From NCBI GenBank assembly GCA_020650975.1, contig JAIPMN010012808.1, positions 1 to 30,767 of the forward strand: DNA of 30,767 nt, written 5' to 3'. The position numbers and the translations under genes are program-made. Below the pieces are notes generated by a model that did no database searches, was not told where the DNA came from, and saw only the letters and a list, made by a program, of their open reading frames with translations. Positions 1-12,700 of this stretch are shown here, piece after piece. Position 1 is the stretch's first letter, and each line of letters opens with the position of its first letter. This DNA comes from Apostichopus californicus. Its lineage: Eukaryota > Echinodermata > Holothuroidea > Aspidochirotida > Stichopodidae.

Positions 1-332
1 TTTGGTGAAATTTGGCTCTTCCTGCAGGTTGTCATGGTGAAATCGTGCATTTCTTAGGGGTGTCCGAAATTGTCAGTGTTCCGAAATTAGCGATACTGAC
101 TATACTATAGTAGGCTATGGTCTATAGTATAACCCATACTCCATACCGTTGAAGGCAGTAGTAGTAGAACTAGCCTACTTGTGTTGCAAATCATAATCGT
201 GTAGTCTGTAGTGTAGGGCCTAGGCTTATCTTATGCTAAACTAAAGTAGTAAAACTAGTAAACACCGAAATGTGAAGCAAAGCTTATGAAGGAAAAATCA
301 CCGAAATGCCTGTTTGAAGTTTGTATCCTTAC
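1..332 (-). other. Probable intron 1 of the kinesin-like gene
   Basis: Follows the donor at 332-331 on the - strand. I see no continuation of the motor domain (no Pro-rich segment or P-loop) on that strand, so the next exon is probably outside the window. The stretch is AT-rich with repeated TAGGCTA and TAGGCC words. Confidence 0.4.
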
Positions 333-391
333 CTACAGCGAAGAACCACTTGTATGTGGCTTTCTTGAGGTGGTTTAACAATTTTCACCAT
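333..391 (-). CDS. First coding exon of a kinesin motor protein, probably kinesin-5 (Eg5/KIF11-like), partial
   Basis: Read on the - strand, the ATG at 391-389 opens 19 codons plus two bases. They end in ESHIQVVLRC(R), followed by a good donor (TGTAG|GTAAGG) at 332. IQVVxRCRP is the first beta strand of the kinesin motor domain; kinesin-5 proteins such as Eg5 have NIQVVVRCRP close to the N-terminus, so the short leader before it fits. The ATP-binding P-loop and the rest of the motor would lie in exons beyond the left edge. The frame stays open upstream to a TGA at 451-449, but without another ATG. Kinesin family members move along microtubules, and Eg5 acts in the mitotic spindle. The kinesin call rests on about 11 residues plus a correctly placed donor; the subfamily is less certain. 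The gene is divergent from XPNPEP1. Confidence 0.55.
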
Positions 392-670
392 CTTTTCATC
401 TACTTTTTCCAAGATCTTTCTTTGTGGTATTGCTGCCGTTTTTAAAGCTCAGCTTTGAATCAAACTTTTAAAATTGAAAGCATTGCAATACTGTAACGTT
501 TGAAGATAGCCAATCAAATGTCTTCAATCGTTACAATGGGCGGAGTCTTAAATGTTTATTTTTCCTAGAATATTTTCAACATATGTCTAGCATATTCTTA
601 ACCTAACTACTAACGATTGGGCTTACATGTGAACGTAATATACCATTGCAGCGCACAAGATCAAACAATC
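392..670. promoter_or_regulatory. Shared divergent promoter between the kinesin-like gene and XPNPEP1
   Basis: About 280 bp separate the two head-to-head start codons. Visible elements are a CCAAT box (510-514, AGCCAATCA) and a GGGCGG GC box (538-543). The CCAAT box sits in the 14-bp loop of an inverted repeat with 15-bp arms (492-506 and 521-535, 14 of 15 matching). I see no clear TATA box for either direction. CCAAT plus GC box without TATA is usual for bidirectional housekeeping promoters. A TTTGAA word (499-504) in the left arm resembles the CHR element of G2/M genes, but it may be chance. Confidence 0.5.
492..535. repeat. Inverted repeat around the CCAAT box
   Basis: Arms TGTAACGTTTGAAGA (492-506) and TCTTCAATCGTTACA (521-535) are reverse complements except at one position. 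The loop of 14 bases carries the CCAAT box. The symmetric layout suits a promoter read in both directions. Confidence 0.75.
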
Positions 671-787
671 ATGCCACCGAAAAACACGACTTTTATCCTC
701 AAGAAATTGAGAGATCTTTTGAAAAGTAAACAACATGTAGCAGAACCTATCCAGGCTTACATCATACCTTCTGGTGATTCTCATCAG
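671..787 (+). CDS. XPNPEP1: XPNPEP1 exon 1 (residues 1-39)
   Basis: Starts MPPK, as in the human enzyme, and ends in the conserved [15 protein letters not shown]. Phase 0 donor CAG|GTAAAT. An in-frame TAA at 611 and no intervening ATG support this start. Confidence 0.95.
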
Positions 788-3700
788 GTAAATATTGCAA
801 ATACAAGGGGTGCGGTACAAACATAGAACTGCAATGTTTCCTGGTACCATGTAGGCCTATGTAATGTGTAATGCAATATGCTATTGCTAGAGTGTAGGCT
901 TAATAAAATAGAATCCGGAGCTGCTAGTATTGGGATCCGAGATATAATGTTGTAATTTACTGTATGTTAGTAAAAATCATTGTCTGAAAGCTTAATGAAA
1001 CTCAAAAGAGGTCATGATAGACGGCGAAAGAGATACAGGGAGCCGAAATTCAATTCGAGAATTGTTCTGCTTAATTGGCTTGATGATGATCTGGCCCTCT
1101 GGGTGTCCCTTTTGCAATATAGCCTATACTATAGATATTACTTCAAGTTCAAGTGCATGTAGGCCTAACATTTACAAAACAAAAGGCCTAAATGTAGGGT
1201 TTAGTGACTGAGCGATGATGCAACTACACTACAAATTTGTCGAAGGCTACTAAATTAACTGCTGTTGTTCTGCAAAATGACACACCATTGGAATATATTT
1301 CATGATGGATGCAATTTTAATTTGATCTCCTATTCTCAGAATGAATACATTTCCGACTGTGATTGCAGGCGAGAGTACATAAGTGGATTTGCTGGATCAA
1401 GTGGTTGGTATCTTTCTGATGCTACTTTTTTTTAAATATATTTGATTACATTATTACATAATATAATGTAGCGAACCTAAGAAGAAAAAAAATAAATAAA
1501 TGAAAATTCGTAAAGGTATTAAGTCTTGTGATGCTGAATATCAATTACAAAACATCCATTTTTGTTATGTGTGCCACATAAGGCCCTGTTCAAAAATGAC
1601 AAAATGTAAAAAATATAATACCTAATATATTGTGCATTATAAGAACAGGGTTAAGCATCATGTTAACTGAAATCTTGATAGTTTCATTCTGAAGAGCTTG
1701 CAAATATGTAGGCAAATTAATGATTGTTTGTTGAATTATGAGCATAAGTGGCCGTTATTTGACCTTTTATATATTTGTATATCATGTTTGTATGTATTTT
1801 ACTGTAAAGCGCCTTAGAGCAATTTCTGATTGGATAAGGCGCTATAGAAATTTTGTAAAATAAAATAATAAATAAATATACTCTCCATTTTTTAATATCA
1901 TGAAAGTGGCAGTAGATTGTTTGTTATATTATGAGCTTAAGTGGCCGTTATTTGACCTTTTAGCATGTTTAAGGACAATATTAACAACCTTTAACATATT
2001 TTGCATACTTTAAGACTATTAAAAACAAATATTTTAGAAACTACGTTCGTCATTTGGCGAGCGCGACTAACAATCTACTCACCAAAACAAGAAATTCACT
2101 CGCCACTATTAATGCTATGTGACTTGAGTCTCCATACTTGTAGTACAGTACAAATCTAAAATACTTCAAACAACATCAGTACATTACAGTTAAGCAGATA
2201 CATGACGCTATGTAATGCACATTGGAAAATGACGTATCTGTGCAGTATGAAAATTAAGCTTATTCCACCAAAAGATAGTGACGAAAAATGTAACACATGT
2301 CACTGAATCATTAGTATGAACCGAGGCCCATTGCGTCTCAAACAATTCCAATGAACATCAGCAAGAACGCCGCTGCCTGGTTGCGAAGTTAGCTTGGCTT
2401 CTGTAACATTAGGGCTCCTGTGGCTAGGTGTGTGTTAGCTAAGTAAGTCTATACCATACCTCACTGGAACTTTAAGCCGCTACTCAATCAGCGACCCTGT
2501 TTATTTTTCCAGTTTTATATTCTTGACTTTTTAATTACAAAATGGTGTACAGAAATCACTGTTACTCCACTACACTGCCTATGAAATCAAAGCTATCTAT
2601 TACGCAATGAAAAACCTAGGTTGACGGTATTTCTCTTCCACTAACAACCTGTGTGGAGTGAAAATCTGAAAATTCTTTCCACCAATCACAGCACTGATCT
2701 CATCTCAAAACTGCTTAAATTGTGTTTATTTGGCAAAGTTTATCTGATGGCATGTAGAAAATGCCTCAGGAAATCCTTTATGAGATATTTGGCCACCTGT
2801 AGATTATTGGTATTCTGACATTAAACGGTTTTTTCTTCACGTTTTTGTGTTAACGAACCTAATTCTATCCGACCGGTGTTAGTGTGTGGTACAGTTGAGC
2901 CTCTAGAACCAACCTTTCAGTTCCATGCTTTGTTGGCCAAAATGTTTTACCAAAATGACAAATAATCATGTATTGGGATTTGATATTTCTGCATGTCTGC
3001 TCTATAGAGGCTTTGCATCATTAACTGATGCATTTTGTGCAAATTCAATACAATAGTGCAAATTCCTAATATAGTGGTTACAACTTGTTTAGTATATTGT
3101 AGTAATTTATTACTACTATAAAGTTAAAACTTCAGATGAGGATTTCCATTTATTTATTGTTAGAAGTCAACTTGGGGTGATAGTTAGACTCGACTGTTTT
3201 TAGGGGTCGTCTGAGCATAATCAAGCTGTCGTAATGAATAAATGAAATGAATAAATGAACACAGCATGTCTATGAATGCTTTTAAAACACATTACGTACT
3301 TTGTAAGCTCAACCCAATCCCCGTCATAAATGGCAAATTTAGATTGATGTTTTCACTGCAATTTTACAAATGGAGGGAATTCTCTACAACCTCCGCAGAT
3401 GAAAAATTACCGTATATATTGCACGTACAGGAAGCGAACAATTCTACACCTCTAGTTAATTTCTATTGAGATTGGTCATTGACAAAAGTCAGTTTACAAA
3501 TTAAACTTGCTTCAAGTTCACTAAGGTACACTGCTTTTATCATACTGTGAACTGTTTGCAACAATAGCCTTGGTATTATTGGGGCTTGAATAGCCCACGA
3601 GTCATTGGCCAAAATGTCGAGCGAAGTGCATTTTCTATTCGCCAAAGAGAAAATTCTACTCGCCACTAGCAAGTTGGCAAGCGATTTCGCCGAGGTCTGG

Positions 3701-6700
3701 TATCAGTTATCATCACATAGTTATTGAAACTTTTTCCTTTATAATTTTTAAGGGACTGCAATTGTCACCGAGAGCTTAGCAGCTCTATGGACGGATGGGA
3801 GGTATTTTTTGCAGGCTGCTTCTCAAATGGACTCCAACTGGACACTCATGAAGCAAGGTAATTCAAGATTTCCTATACAACGTAATCCGTGTCAAAGCAT
3901 AGAGAATAAAAATTAATCAGTACCATTAAGTTTGTAGTCATATTTATGTATAACTAAAAGCAATAGGAGATATCGAAAGGACCTTAAGAAATCAAGAAGG
4001 GTTTTTTAAACGAAAAGCAAAATGTCCAATAATTGGCAAATCATATGTTTTCTTTATTTTTTATTTTACTTTCCTGTTTCTTCAAGGCTTGCAAGAAACT
4101 CCCAGCCAAGAAGAATGGCTCAACAAGGTTTGTTTTTCAGGTTTTAACTTGAATATGAAATTAAAATGATGTTTTCCATGCAACAGATATAAATGTATAA
4201 TTTGAGAAATGACAGGTTGTAGGTCTGTTCAAGAGTAGTGCAAAATATTCAATCAAGGGTTTGTGGTTGTAATGGCAGTGGGACCATTTGCACCAGACGA
4301 ATACCATTGTACTTAGGGAAGGCTTGCTAATCTAACTGGAGAGATCCTTGTTATGCATGTAAATAAGGCCCATATGGTTGAGTGCACAGAGCCACAAGAA
4401 TCAATGGACAATACCATGATGAAACAAACAAGCTGCTATTGTCAATAGCAAAGTTAGTCTTATGGTGGACATGTGGTTTGGCTGCTTCTAGCAGACAATA
4501 GCATATATAGTGGCCCTTAGAATAAAGTTTGCTCTTGCTTCTTTGAAGTTCATTTAGGGTGTAGCCGCTATCACAAGTTCAAGAAACATAAGATAACGCT
4601 TGCACTAGTATAAAACCCACAAGCTTTCTGTCTTGAGACGTTTTCGTTGTTACAGTACAGAGTTGAAAGATCCTCAGAGACGATTACATTTAATTACGTT
4701 CAGCTGGTCAAAGCTCCGATGATTCACACCAAGCAAGTGAAAGGAAAAAAATGACAGTCTATTTGCACATTAAAATGTACATTTACAAATATCATAATTG
4801 ACCAATGACAGAGTAAATATGGACTGCCCATGAGCTTGCATAATTTACCTTTCGCATTAAAAAAAATCTTTCGTACAGTACCAGTTACAGTAGTGCTGAA
4901 TGAAGTTGCTCATGGTGGAATACATGGCTAACTTATAGCACTTTGATATATTCTAGTCAAAAGATATTTTCTGGTGATTTTTATTGACTTATAGTCTGCT
5001 AGAACCTGGCGAAAATATTTCAACAAAACTTAGTAAGCATGTTACACACAGCTCCTTGCAGAGCTTCGATTACTGAAAACCAACATTCTTACTGTGAAGT
5101 GATTGTGATCAGAAATAATAACAAATAATTGTATATCTCGCCCACAATTGCATGCAACTAGATTTGTATCGTGAAACTTTTGAAATAAAACTAATGTTTG
5201 TCTAAGATAATCACTACAAGGTACTTTCAGAGGACGGGGAGCAGTATAATTTTTTCGCAGTTTGCAAGAAATTTGAACAACAAAAATCTAAACGAGCAAC
5301 TCTCAGGTAATCAACTTAAGACACTGCATGGGATAAAAATTTTGTCAGTGAAGAAATTTATGTATCTTTAACAGAATTGTGACAATCTTTGCCATTGTTC
5401 TGATCTCTTTTTACTATTTACCAGGTACTTCCGATTGGGTCGAAGGTTGGTGTGGATCCATACTTATTCTCCTACGGTTAGTTGCTAATATGTTTAGATA
5501 CTGTCAAAAAATGCAACAAAGCATTTTTGTAATTGGCTACCATGAATAATGGGGATGCAGGTTGAACAGTGGATTCACAGTTTATGTTGGATAAATCACT
5601 ACAATGTTATCAGAAGAGTTTAACATCATGGGGCTATGCATATATTGAATTTTGAAGCACAGTGGATGCTACTGTACCATATTGTAACCCTCCAATACAA
5701 TGAGGAAATGACTAATGTAAGAAACCTTGTGAAAAATAATCTTGGAATTTGACCATCCATTTATATTTGAGTACACGGTTAATGAATATTAACAAAGAGT
5801 CACCTTGGATGTGTCTCCTTTGTAACTTTGGTGTGTGTGTTTTTTTTATATTTAATTCTACACAAATATAGCCATTTTTCAAGTAAAGAAATTTGGAAAG
5901 ATGATTTGCTAAGGCGTCAGTTTGTAGGTCACCTCGGCTGAAACTGAATAGCTTGGTAAGGAGGGAAACACATTTGCCTGTTTAGCATCAGTCTACAATA
6001 ATATTCTAGCTACTTTTTCTTCCTACTTCTGTTTTTAATTTATGCAGATATGTGGAAGACCTGTAGTAAAGGATTGAAGGCTGCTGGTAATTACCTGGTC
6101 CCTGTATCCGATAACCTTGTAGACATCGTCTGGGGCAGTGAGCGACCAGAGCCGCCCTGCAGCGCTTTGATGGTGCAAGATATTAAATTTTCAGGTCAGT
6201 AGTACAACCCCTTCTCCTCAAATCTTGAATAGTAATTTTTTAATTTATTAGAATTATAACTTTAATTGTTCAATGTCAAGCAATTACAATATATTGTTGT
6301 AATTATTTCTGGTGTTATCATTTGAAGGCATCCAATTTTTTTTTTTTTAGCTCACATCTGTTGTAATTGGTCATACAGATAAATTGAATAATTATTACGG
6401 TTATAGAATATGTAGCATCCATTTTTAAGAAAGAGGGTATTACCATTTATAGCTATGTTAGTATTGGAATTTGAGAGAAACAAGCAATATTGAAGACTGG
6501 ATGAGGTAGGGAGTCATCAGTTTGTATCATGCAACCTTCAAAATGCAATTAATTAGCCAGGAGAATGATTAACCTAAGTTCTCTAAAGAAAACCCACTCA
6601 CATACAAGCTACAGGAAGTCCTGGATGAGCACAACAATAAGTATGATATGTTTGACTTCCCTGGCAGGACTCAAGTGGGAGAAGAAAGTGGAACTTCTAA

Positions 6701-9700
6701 GGACCCAGATGGCTGCCAACGTACCCAAAGCAGACCATATTGTAGTCACCCATCTTGATGAAATTGCATGTGAGTACCAACAGATGTTTCAAGAGTTATA
6801 CGGGTATGTGGAAGCTACTGTACATTATATGGTGATGATGGGTAAAAACGGTGCTGTGACTGAGTGAATAAAGGTGGTGGCATGTGAAGCAATGAGGCTT
6901 AGCAATCGGGAGGTTCTGGGTTCGAACCACTGGCCTGGTCATAGTAAGGTGGGTTTTTAATCCAAGAGCAATCTATGATTTTCCCATCTGAAATGACTTT
7001 CTAAATTGAAAAGATTCTAAATTTGAGTTAGAATGTTGAATTGGAAGCCACCCGATGGGAAAGTTGTAATCCGTAAGCCCTTGCAGGTTTCTCCACATTT
7101 GTGGTTGCTTAAGCATTGTAAAAATAACTGCCCGATTATTGTTATTAATATTATTGTTTATGTTAGTACTCTTCCTGAAACTTTGTTGGTATGTTTGAGG
7201 TTATCCAGGTTTCAAAGGACAATAATGATTCATGTTTATTAACGATGCTGTGTTCTTGTTGTTTTTTATGCATCAAAGTTGAAGTCTATTAAATGTTATC
7301 TTTAAGCTTGCTTTCAAACTGATTATAATCATATCGTTATCTTTGTCCACCTAGGGCTGCTAAATCTACGAGGATCTGACATTGCTTATAACCCAGTCTT
7401 CTTTTCTTACCTTGTGATTGATATGAACAGCATCCAGTGAGTATTATTTAATTGGCTGAAACGGTTATAATGTTTCATATTTGTCATGCAAAATCTTCTC
7501 TTTTTGTTTTGTTAATGCAACATTTTAATGGTAAGGACTGATTTTTCACTCATTTTGCAGACTGTCCTGTTTAGTTTTAAAGTGTACCACAGGTTGGTTT
7601 GTGGTGTGTAATGTCTGTTTTAGCTCAGTGACTTTTGCCCTCACATTGGTGGTTGTTCAACTGGACTCTTAACTCAGAAAGCATTTGGATGATGCTGGGA
7701 TTTAGAATAGATATGATATTAACAAGTAATCATCAAACAAATACACCTTAGGCAGGATTGATCATTATTGTAATAACATATCAAGGAATTCTGAGCTTCT
7801 CTACTTCACATTCATTATTGGGTCCATACATTCATTCATCCATTCATTCACTAGCAGGAAATCATATTAAGGCTTAAGTTTAAGAATGAAAATAGTCCCA
7901 AGTTTAAAAGTGAGTGGTTGGCCTTCCATTAAGATATATTCCACTTCTCAACAGATTCACTATATTTTCTTCAGAGATGCTTTGTGCAAAGCCCTTGAAA
8001 ATTCTGTCTGTCCCCCCAAAAATAGAAAATTAGTTTATATTAAATAGCCTCAGATACATAGTTTATAGGAAAGACTGGGACCGCAGTACACATGTGCAAT
8101 ACTCTTCTTCAAGAATAAGTTTAAGGCTAGAAACTAAATCTTTTCATGATTACAGGTATTGACTCCATTCACTCTCAGGCCTTTAAACAGCTGCTTTGCT
8201 TTCCATAATTGTATCCCACCGCTTACCAACTTCACTCAAATTTCTTTGGCAATGCTATGTACAGAGTCCACAAAGTTTTCCATTCTCTCCCCAAACTGAA
8301 ACTAGCAATTGGTTATTAATTATTCTTTGATAGTTTATAGAAAAGATTTCAACCTTGGTGACCATGTGCAATGTGAGCTAGCTTAGGTTCATCTGCTGAT
8401 ACTACTAAGTCTGCTATCATAGTGTGATAGGTCCAGCCTAACGGTTTCTATTTGCTTCTAAGAAAAGTGGCAGACTTTCTTAAAGAACACCTGCTGTGAC
8501 TTGGAAGGCTGTTTCTCAGCATTGGGGTTTAGCTTGCACCAATTCTTACCAGTCCGTATAAAATTTGTTGATAATTGAAGGTATCCTTCAAGTATAACTG
8601 AGAGAACTTTGTGGTTATAGACCTTTAGCTACTCATTTGTACTAGTGAGTTTATAATGCATTAAATTTAACACAGAAAGTTGCATCCCACCAACTTTATG
8701 TTAACCCCTTTATTGTTTGCAGTGCAAAACGTATGGCCCTATGCTTATTCAGAACTTGTAGCTTTGGATGTGATTTGGATTACTTAGGTTGCAGATTATG
8801 TTTTAGGTATCTTAGTTTTTGAAGTTCTTCAATGGTGAATTATACATGCAACCAACTGACCATGAAAAAACAGCATGACGATTTATTAAACCAAAGGTTG
8901 AAGATAGTAAGTAGTAGGCTTCTATGTTAGACCTTATTGATGATTCGTAGTGATTTGAATAGAGCCATAGTCATATCTGAACAGAGCTCTTAAAAAAAAT
9001 CCATTCTTAGCAGTATCAATCTCAAAGTTGAAATGATTTCTAAGGATCCATTTAATATTGAAAGCACAACTATGAAATAGCTACTCTATGTCATACGAAA
9101 TAACAATGCTTGATTCTCTTGCAAAACCAAATATTGGCAAATGGAAAGTTTTGACTTAGTCATAATGGGAGAACGACATTAAATTGATTGCATGTTTCTA
9201 AGGTACTCTCTTTTGGCAATACATTAGCAGTGGAGAATGAAACACTCAGTTAGATCACATAGTACAAAAGGAAAGGAAAGCAAAAACAAGTCAAAAAGGA
9301 AAGGTAAAACAAGTCAACAATTATTACAACTTGAATGACCTACTCATCCTGTAATTAAGAATTTACACAGGCAAAGTGTATTCTTGCAGGGACTTCCCGA
9401 TTGTTTAAATTAAGCATGTTTCTATCCAAAACCGTGATGTACAGTACATTGTTCTTCTGCAAATTGCATTAATTTTGTGAAAACCTATTGACTTTGCATG
9501 TGTATGTTGGACAAATGTAACAACTTTGTAATATTGTAACAGTTGGAAAGTGATCAATTGTAATTGTTAAGCATTTTTCTTCCCATTGAGAGCTTGCTAG
9601 AGACTTCTTAACCCCTCTGATCCTTTCCTCCAACTAAAGTAAAATTTGAATGGGAGTAAATGGATTGCCCATAAGGTTTCATTTATCTATAATCAAGCAA

Positions 9701-12700
9701 GTTTCATATTAGTGTTCTTTTTTATCACATGTGTATAACTTAAACCACTGTATCAAACATACCAACAACAGGCCCTGAAATTCTTGCTATTTACTGGCTA
9801 AATTCCAGTGGTTGTTGCCATTTTCCAATAGAATAAAAGTGGCACTGGTTATTTTCTGCCAGTAAATATTAGAGACCTAAAACACTAGGTATTAAGTTGG
9901 TTAACAATCGTTAGTCAAAGAATGGAAATGATTCCCATCCCTAACATTATCCCTGTATTACTGCTTATCATCAGCACATATTATAGGTCTGCTCTCAATA
10001 GCTGCAACTGATGTGTGTTGTTCTTCAGGAAAATGCCAGTCAAAACTTGATTTTAGCCAGTATATTATATAAGCTATGTTGTTCTTGTAACAAATGCGAA
10101 AGTCTTGGCCTGTACAACAATGAGCTGAGGTGACATTGTTGCTGCTAAGAATACCAGAAAATTGCTTTTATTCATTTTTAATTTTTATATTAATTTTGAT
10201 ATTGTACCCAAATTAGGTAACCAAGTATGTTTTGTTTGATTTCCACTATGAGCATGCTAACTGGGATTGTACTAAGTACTACTACTGACACCCATATATC
10301 TGGACAGTACTTGCAGTACAGATGCGATGTGCAATTGTCACCGATAGTCCCTAATATTACAGAATATTATAAAATTTGTCAATTGGTTTATCATATCTCC
10401 TAATTGAACCTCAGAATTGAACAGATTTATCAAAATTCTCTTTGAAATCATTTGAAATTGTTTTTCTGAAGTTATAAACTCTATGAGCCCTATTAAACAG
10501 ATTGTATCATATTACTTCAAAATAGAAATTAGAGTAAAAATCTCACATTTTTGTTTCTATGTTTGTCTTAATGCAGTCTCTTTATGGACGAGAAGAAACT
10601 GAGTGACGAAATAGAGAAGCATCTAGATGGAGATCTGAAAGTAACATTCCATGGATACGATGACATTCAGAGCTTTATAAGTGATTTATACACTGAGAAC
10701 GACGCACACCTCCGAACATGGGTAAGAGAAAGAGTCAGTGTTCTCTCTAAGTGGAACACTAAACTCTCTGGTTTGCATGTGTGTGTGTGCACTTGTTTTG
10801 TATTCTGTCCGAGGACTTGAACAAAAGAATTCCAGGTCCTCCGATGTGATTTCTAAAAGAATCACCGCGTCCTTGAAAGAATTCTTTTGTTATGGGGTAT
10901 TGTTAAGGTTAGGGTAAGTGGATTTGAATAATGGAAAAAACAATCAGGTCCTCGGTCTGAATGTAAAGCACACCTGCGTGTGTGTGTGTATGTGATGTGG
11001 CTTAGTAATCATGCAGCTGGTTGTTGACTATGTTTCAGATTTAAAGGAACATGTAACTTTGAGTACATTGGTTCAACTCTTAGCTTCATAGCTTGTTCTG
11101 TTGTCGATACATAGAGTATTGCAATTTTATTCATTTCATGTGGATGAGTGCATCGTGCAATGACCTGTGATGTTATCCATGGGCTACAACCAGCAAATAA
11201 TTCTGTTTTTCTTTCAGATTTAAAGAATTCTGTAAATTCTTGACAAATCATTTATCTATGTGACAGGATATTGGTTAATGTTGATAAAAGTATGATGAAC
11301 TGGTTCGGTGATAGCTTAACAGTGATTTCGATTGAGGAAAGATCAAGCTTTACATCAGAGACAAAAATACAGGGAAAAGAAAGACAAGTTTGATGTGTTG
11401 TACATGTGTGACGTCAGATAACATTGCACTATGTACTTACCCAATTTTTATTTTATACCTTAGCAACAGAGTAAGTCACCAACAATTCAAGATGGCAGTT
11501 GGGTTCAATGTGTTTTGATTTGTTCTCTATTATTTGCTAAAGCTAAAGCTCAGACTTTGCTATAAATCCTTGCAATGGATATTATAGTGGCAGGTTTGGT
11601 ATGTGACAGTTAAAAAGAAGATGAACATATTCTTATGTTTTTAAGAGGTTTTATTAGCTGGTAATGGACGTTCTATATCTCTACGATCTCAACATAATAT
11701 ACTAAAGTGATGAAGTCAACAAGTTGTTGAAAGAAAATTCAAATTTAGGATTCAACCACTTAACAGGTTGACAAGACTAGTTCTTTAACCTCTAATTGTA
11801 CAAACATTAGCCTACTGATCACAATCTAATTGTACAAACATTGGCCTACTGATCACAATTTAATTGTACAAACATTAGCCTACTGATCACAATCTAATAT
11901 TACAAACATTAACCTACTGATCACAATCTAATTGTACAAAGATTAGCCTACCGAACACAATCTAATTGTAAAAACATTAGCCTACCGATCACAATCTAAT
12001 ATTACAAACATTAGCCTACTGATCACAATCTAATATTACAAACATTAGCCTACGGATCACAATCTAATTGAACAACCATTGGCCTACCGATCACAATCTA
12101 TTGTACACACATTAGCCTACCGATCACAATTTAATATTACAAGCACTAGCCTACTGATCACAATCTATTGTACACACATTAGCCTACCGATCACAATTTA
12201 ATTATACAACCACTAGCCTACTGATCACAATCTAAAGATTAGCCTACTGATCACATTATGTTAACATTGTTACTGCAGAGTCAGTGTACTGGCAGTTAAA
12301 GTTGTGTAAACTGTAAATGTATGATTTTCTTTTAACCTTTCATCCCCTGAAGCACTCTGTACTTGCCATTTATTATCCACAGATAAGTACCATGTCAAGC
12401 CATGCCCTTGTCAGTACCATTCCAAAGGTATGTTCCTTCTTTCTTCCTAATGGTGCTTCTTTCATTGTTATTTTATGTTATTTTACTATCTCCACATTGT
12501 CACAAATTATGTGTTTAGCCATTACTTCACAGGTACTCCCATCCCCACCCCATCGATCTTTACCCTCATGTTCCATTTTTTCTCTGGCAGAAATCAAGAA
12601 TATTGAAACCGTGTCCAATTACCGAGAGCAAATCAGTTAAGAATCCAGTTGAAATTGAAGGCATGAGAAGAGCACATGTAAGTTGTAATAAGTAGTGCAA

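Noticed and set aside
617..670. An upstream extension of XPNPEP1 starting at TTG 617
   Set aside because: There is no ATG in frame before 671. MPPK matches the usual family start, and animal genes rarely start at TTG.
3463..3672. A 69-codon - strand frame in intron 2
   Set aside because: It overlaps the GGCGAGT-containing repeat and has no recognised domain, splice context or start support.
6878..6950. A tRNA gene
   Set aside because: The A and B boxes are present, but I could not form an acceptor stem and cloverleaf; a SINE head fits better.
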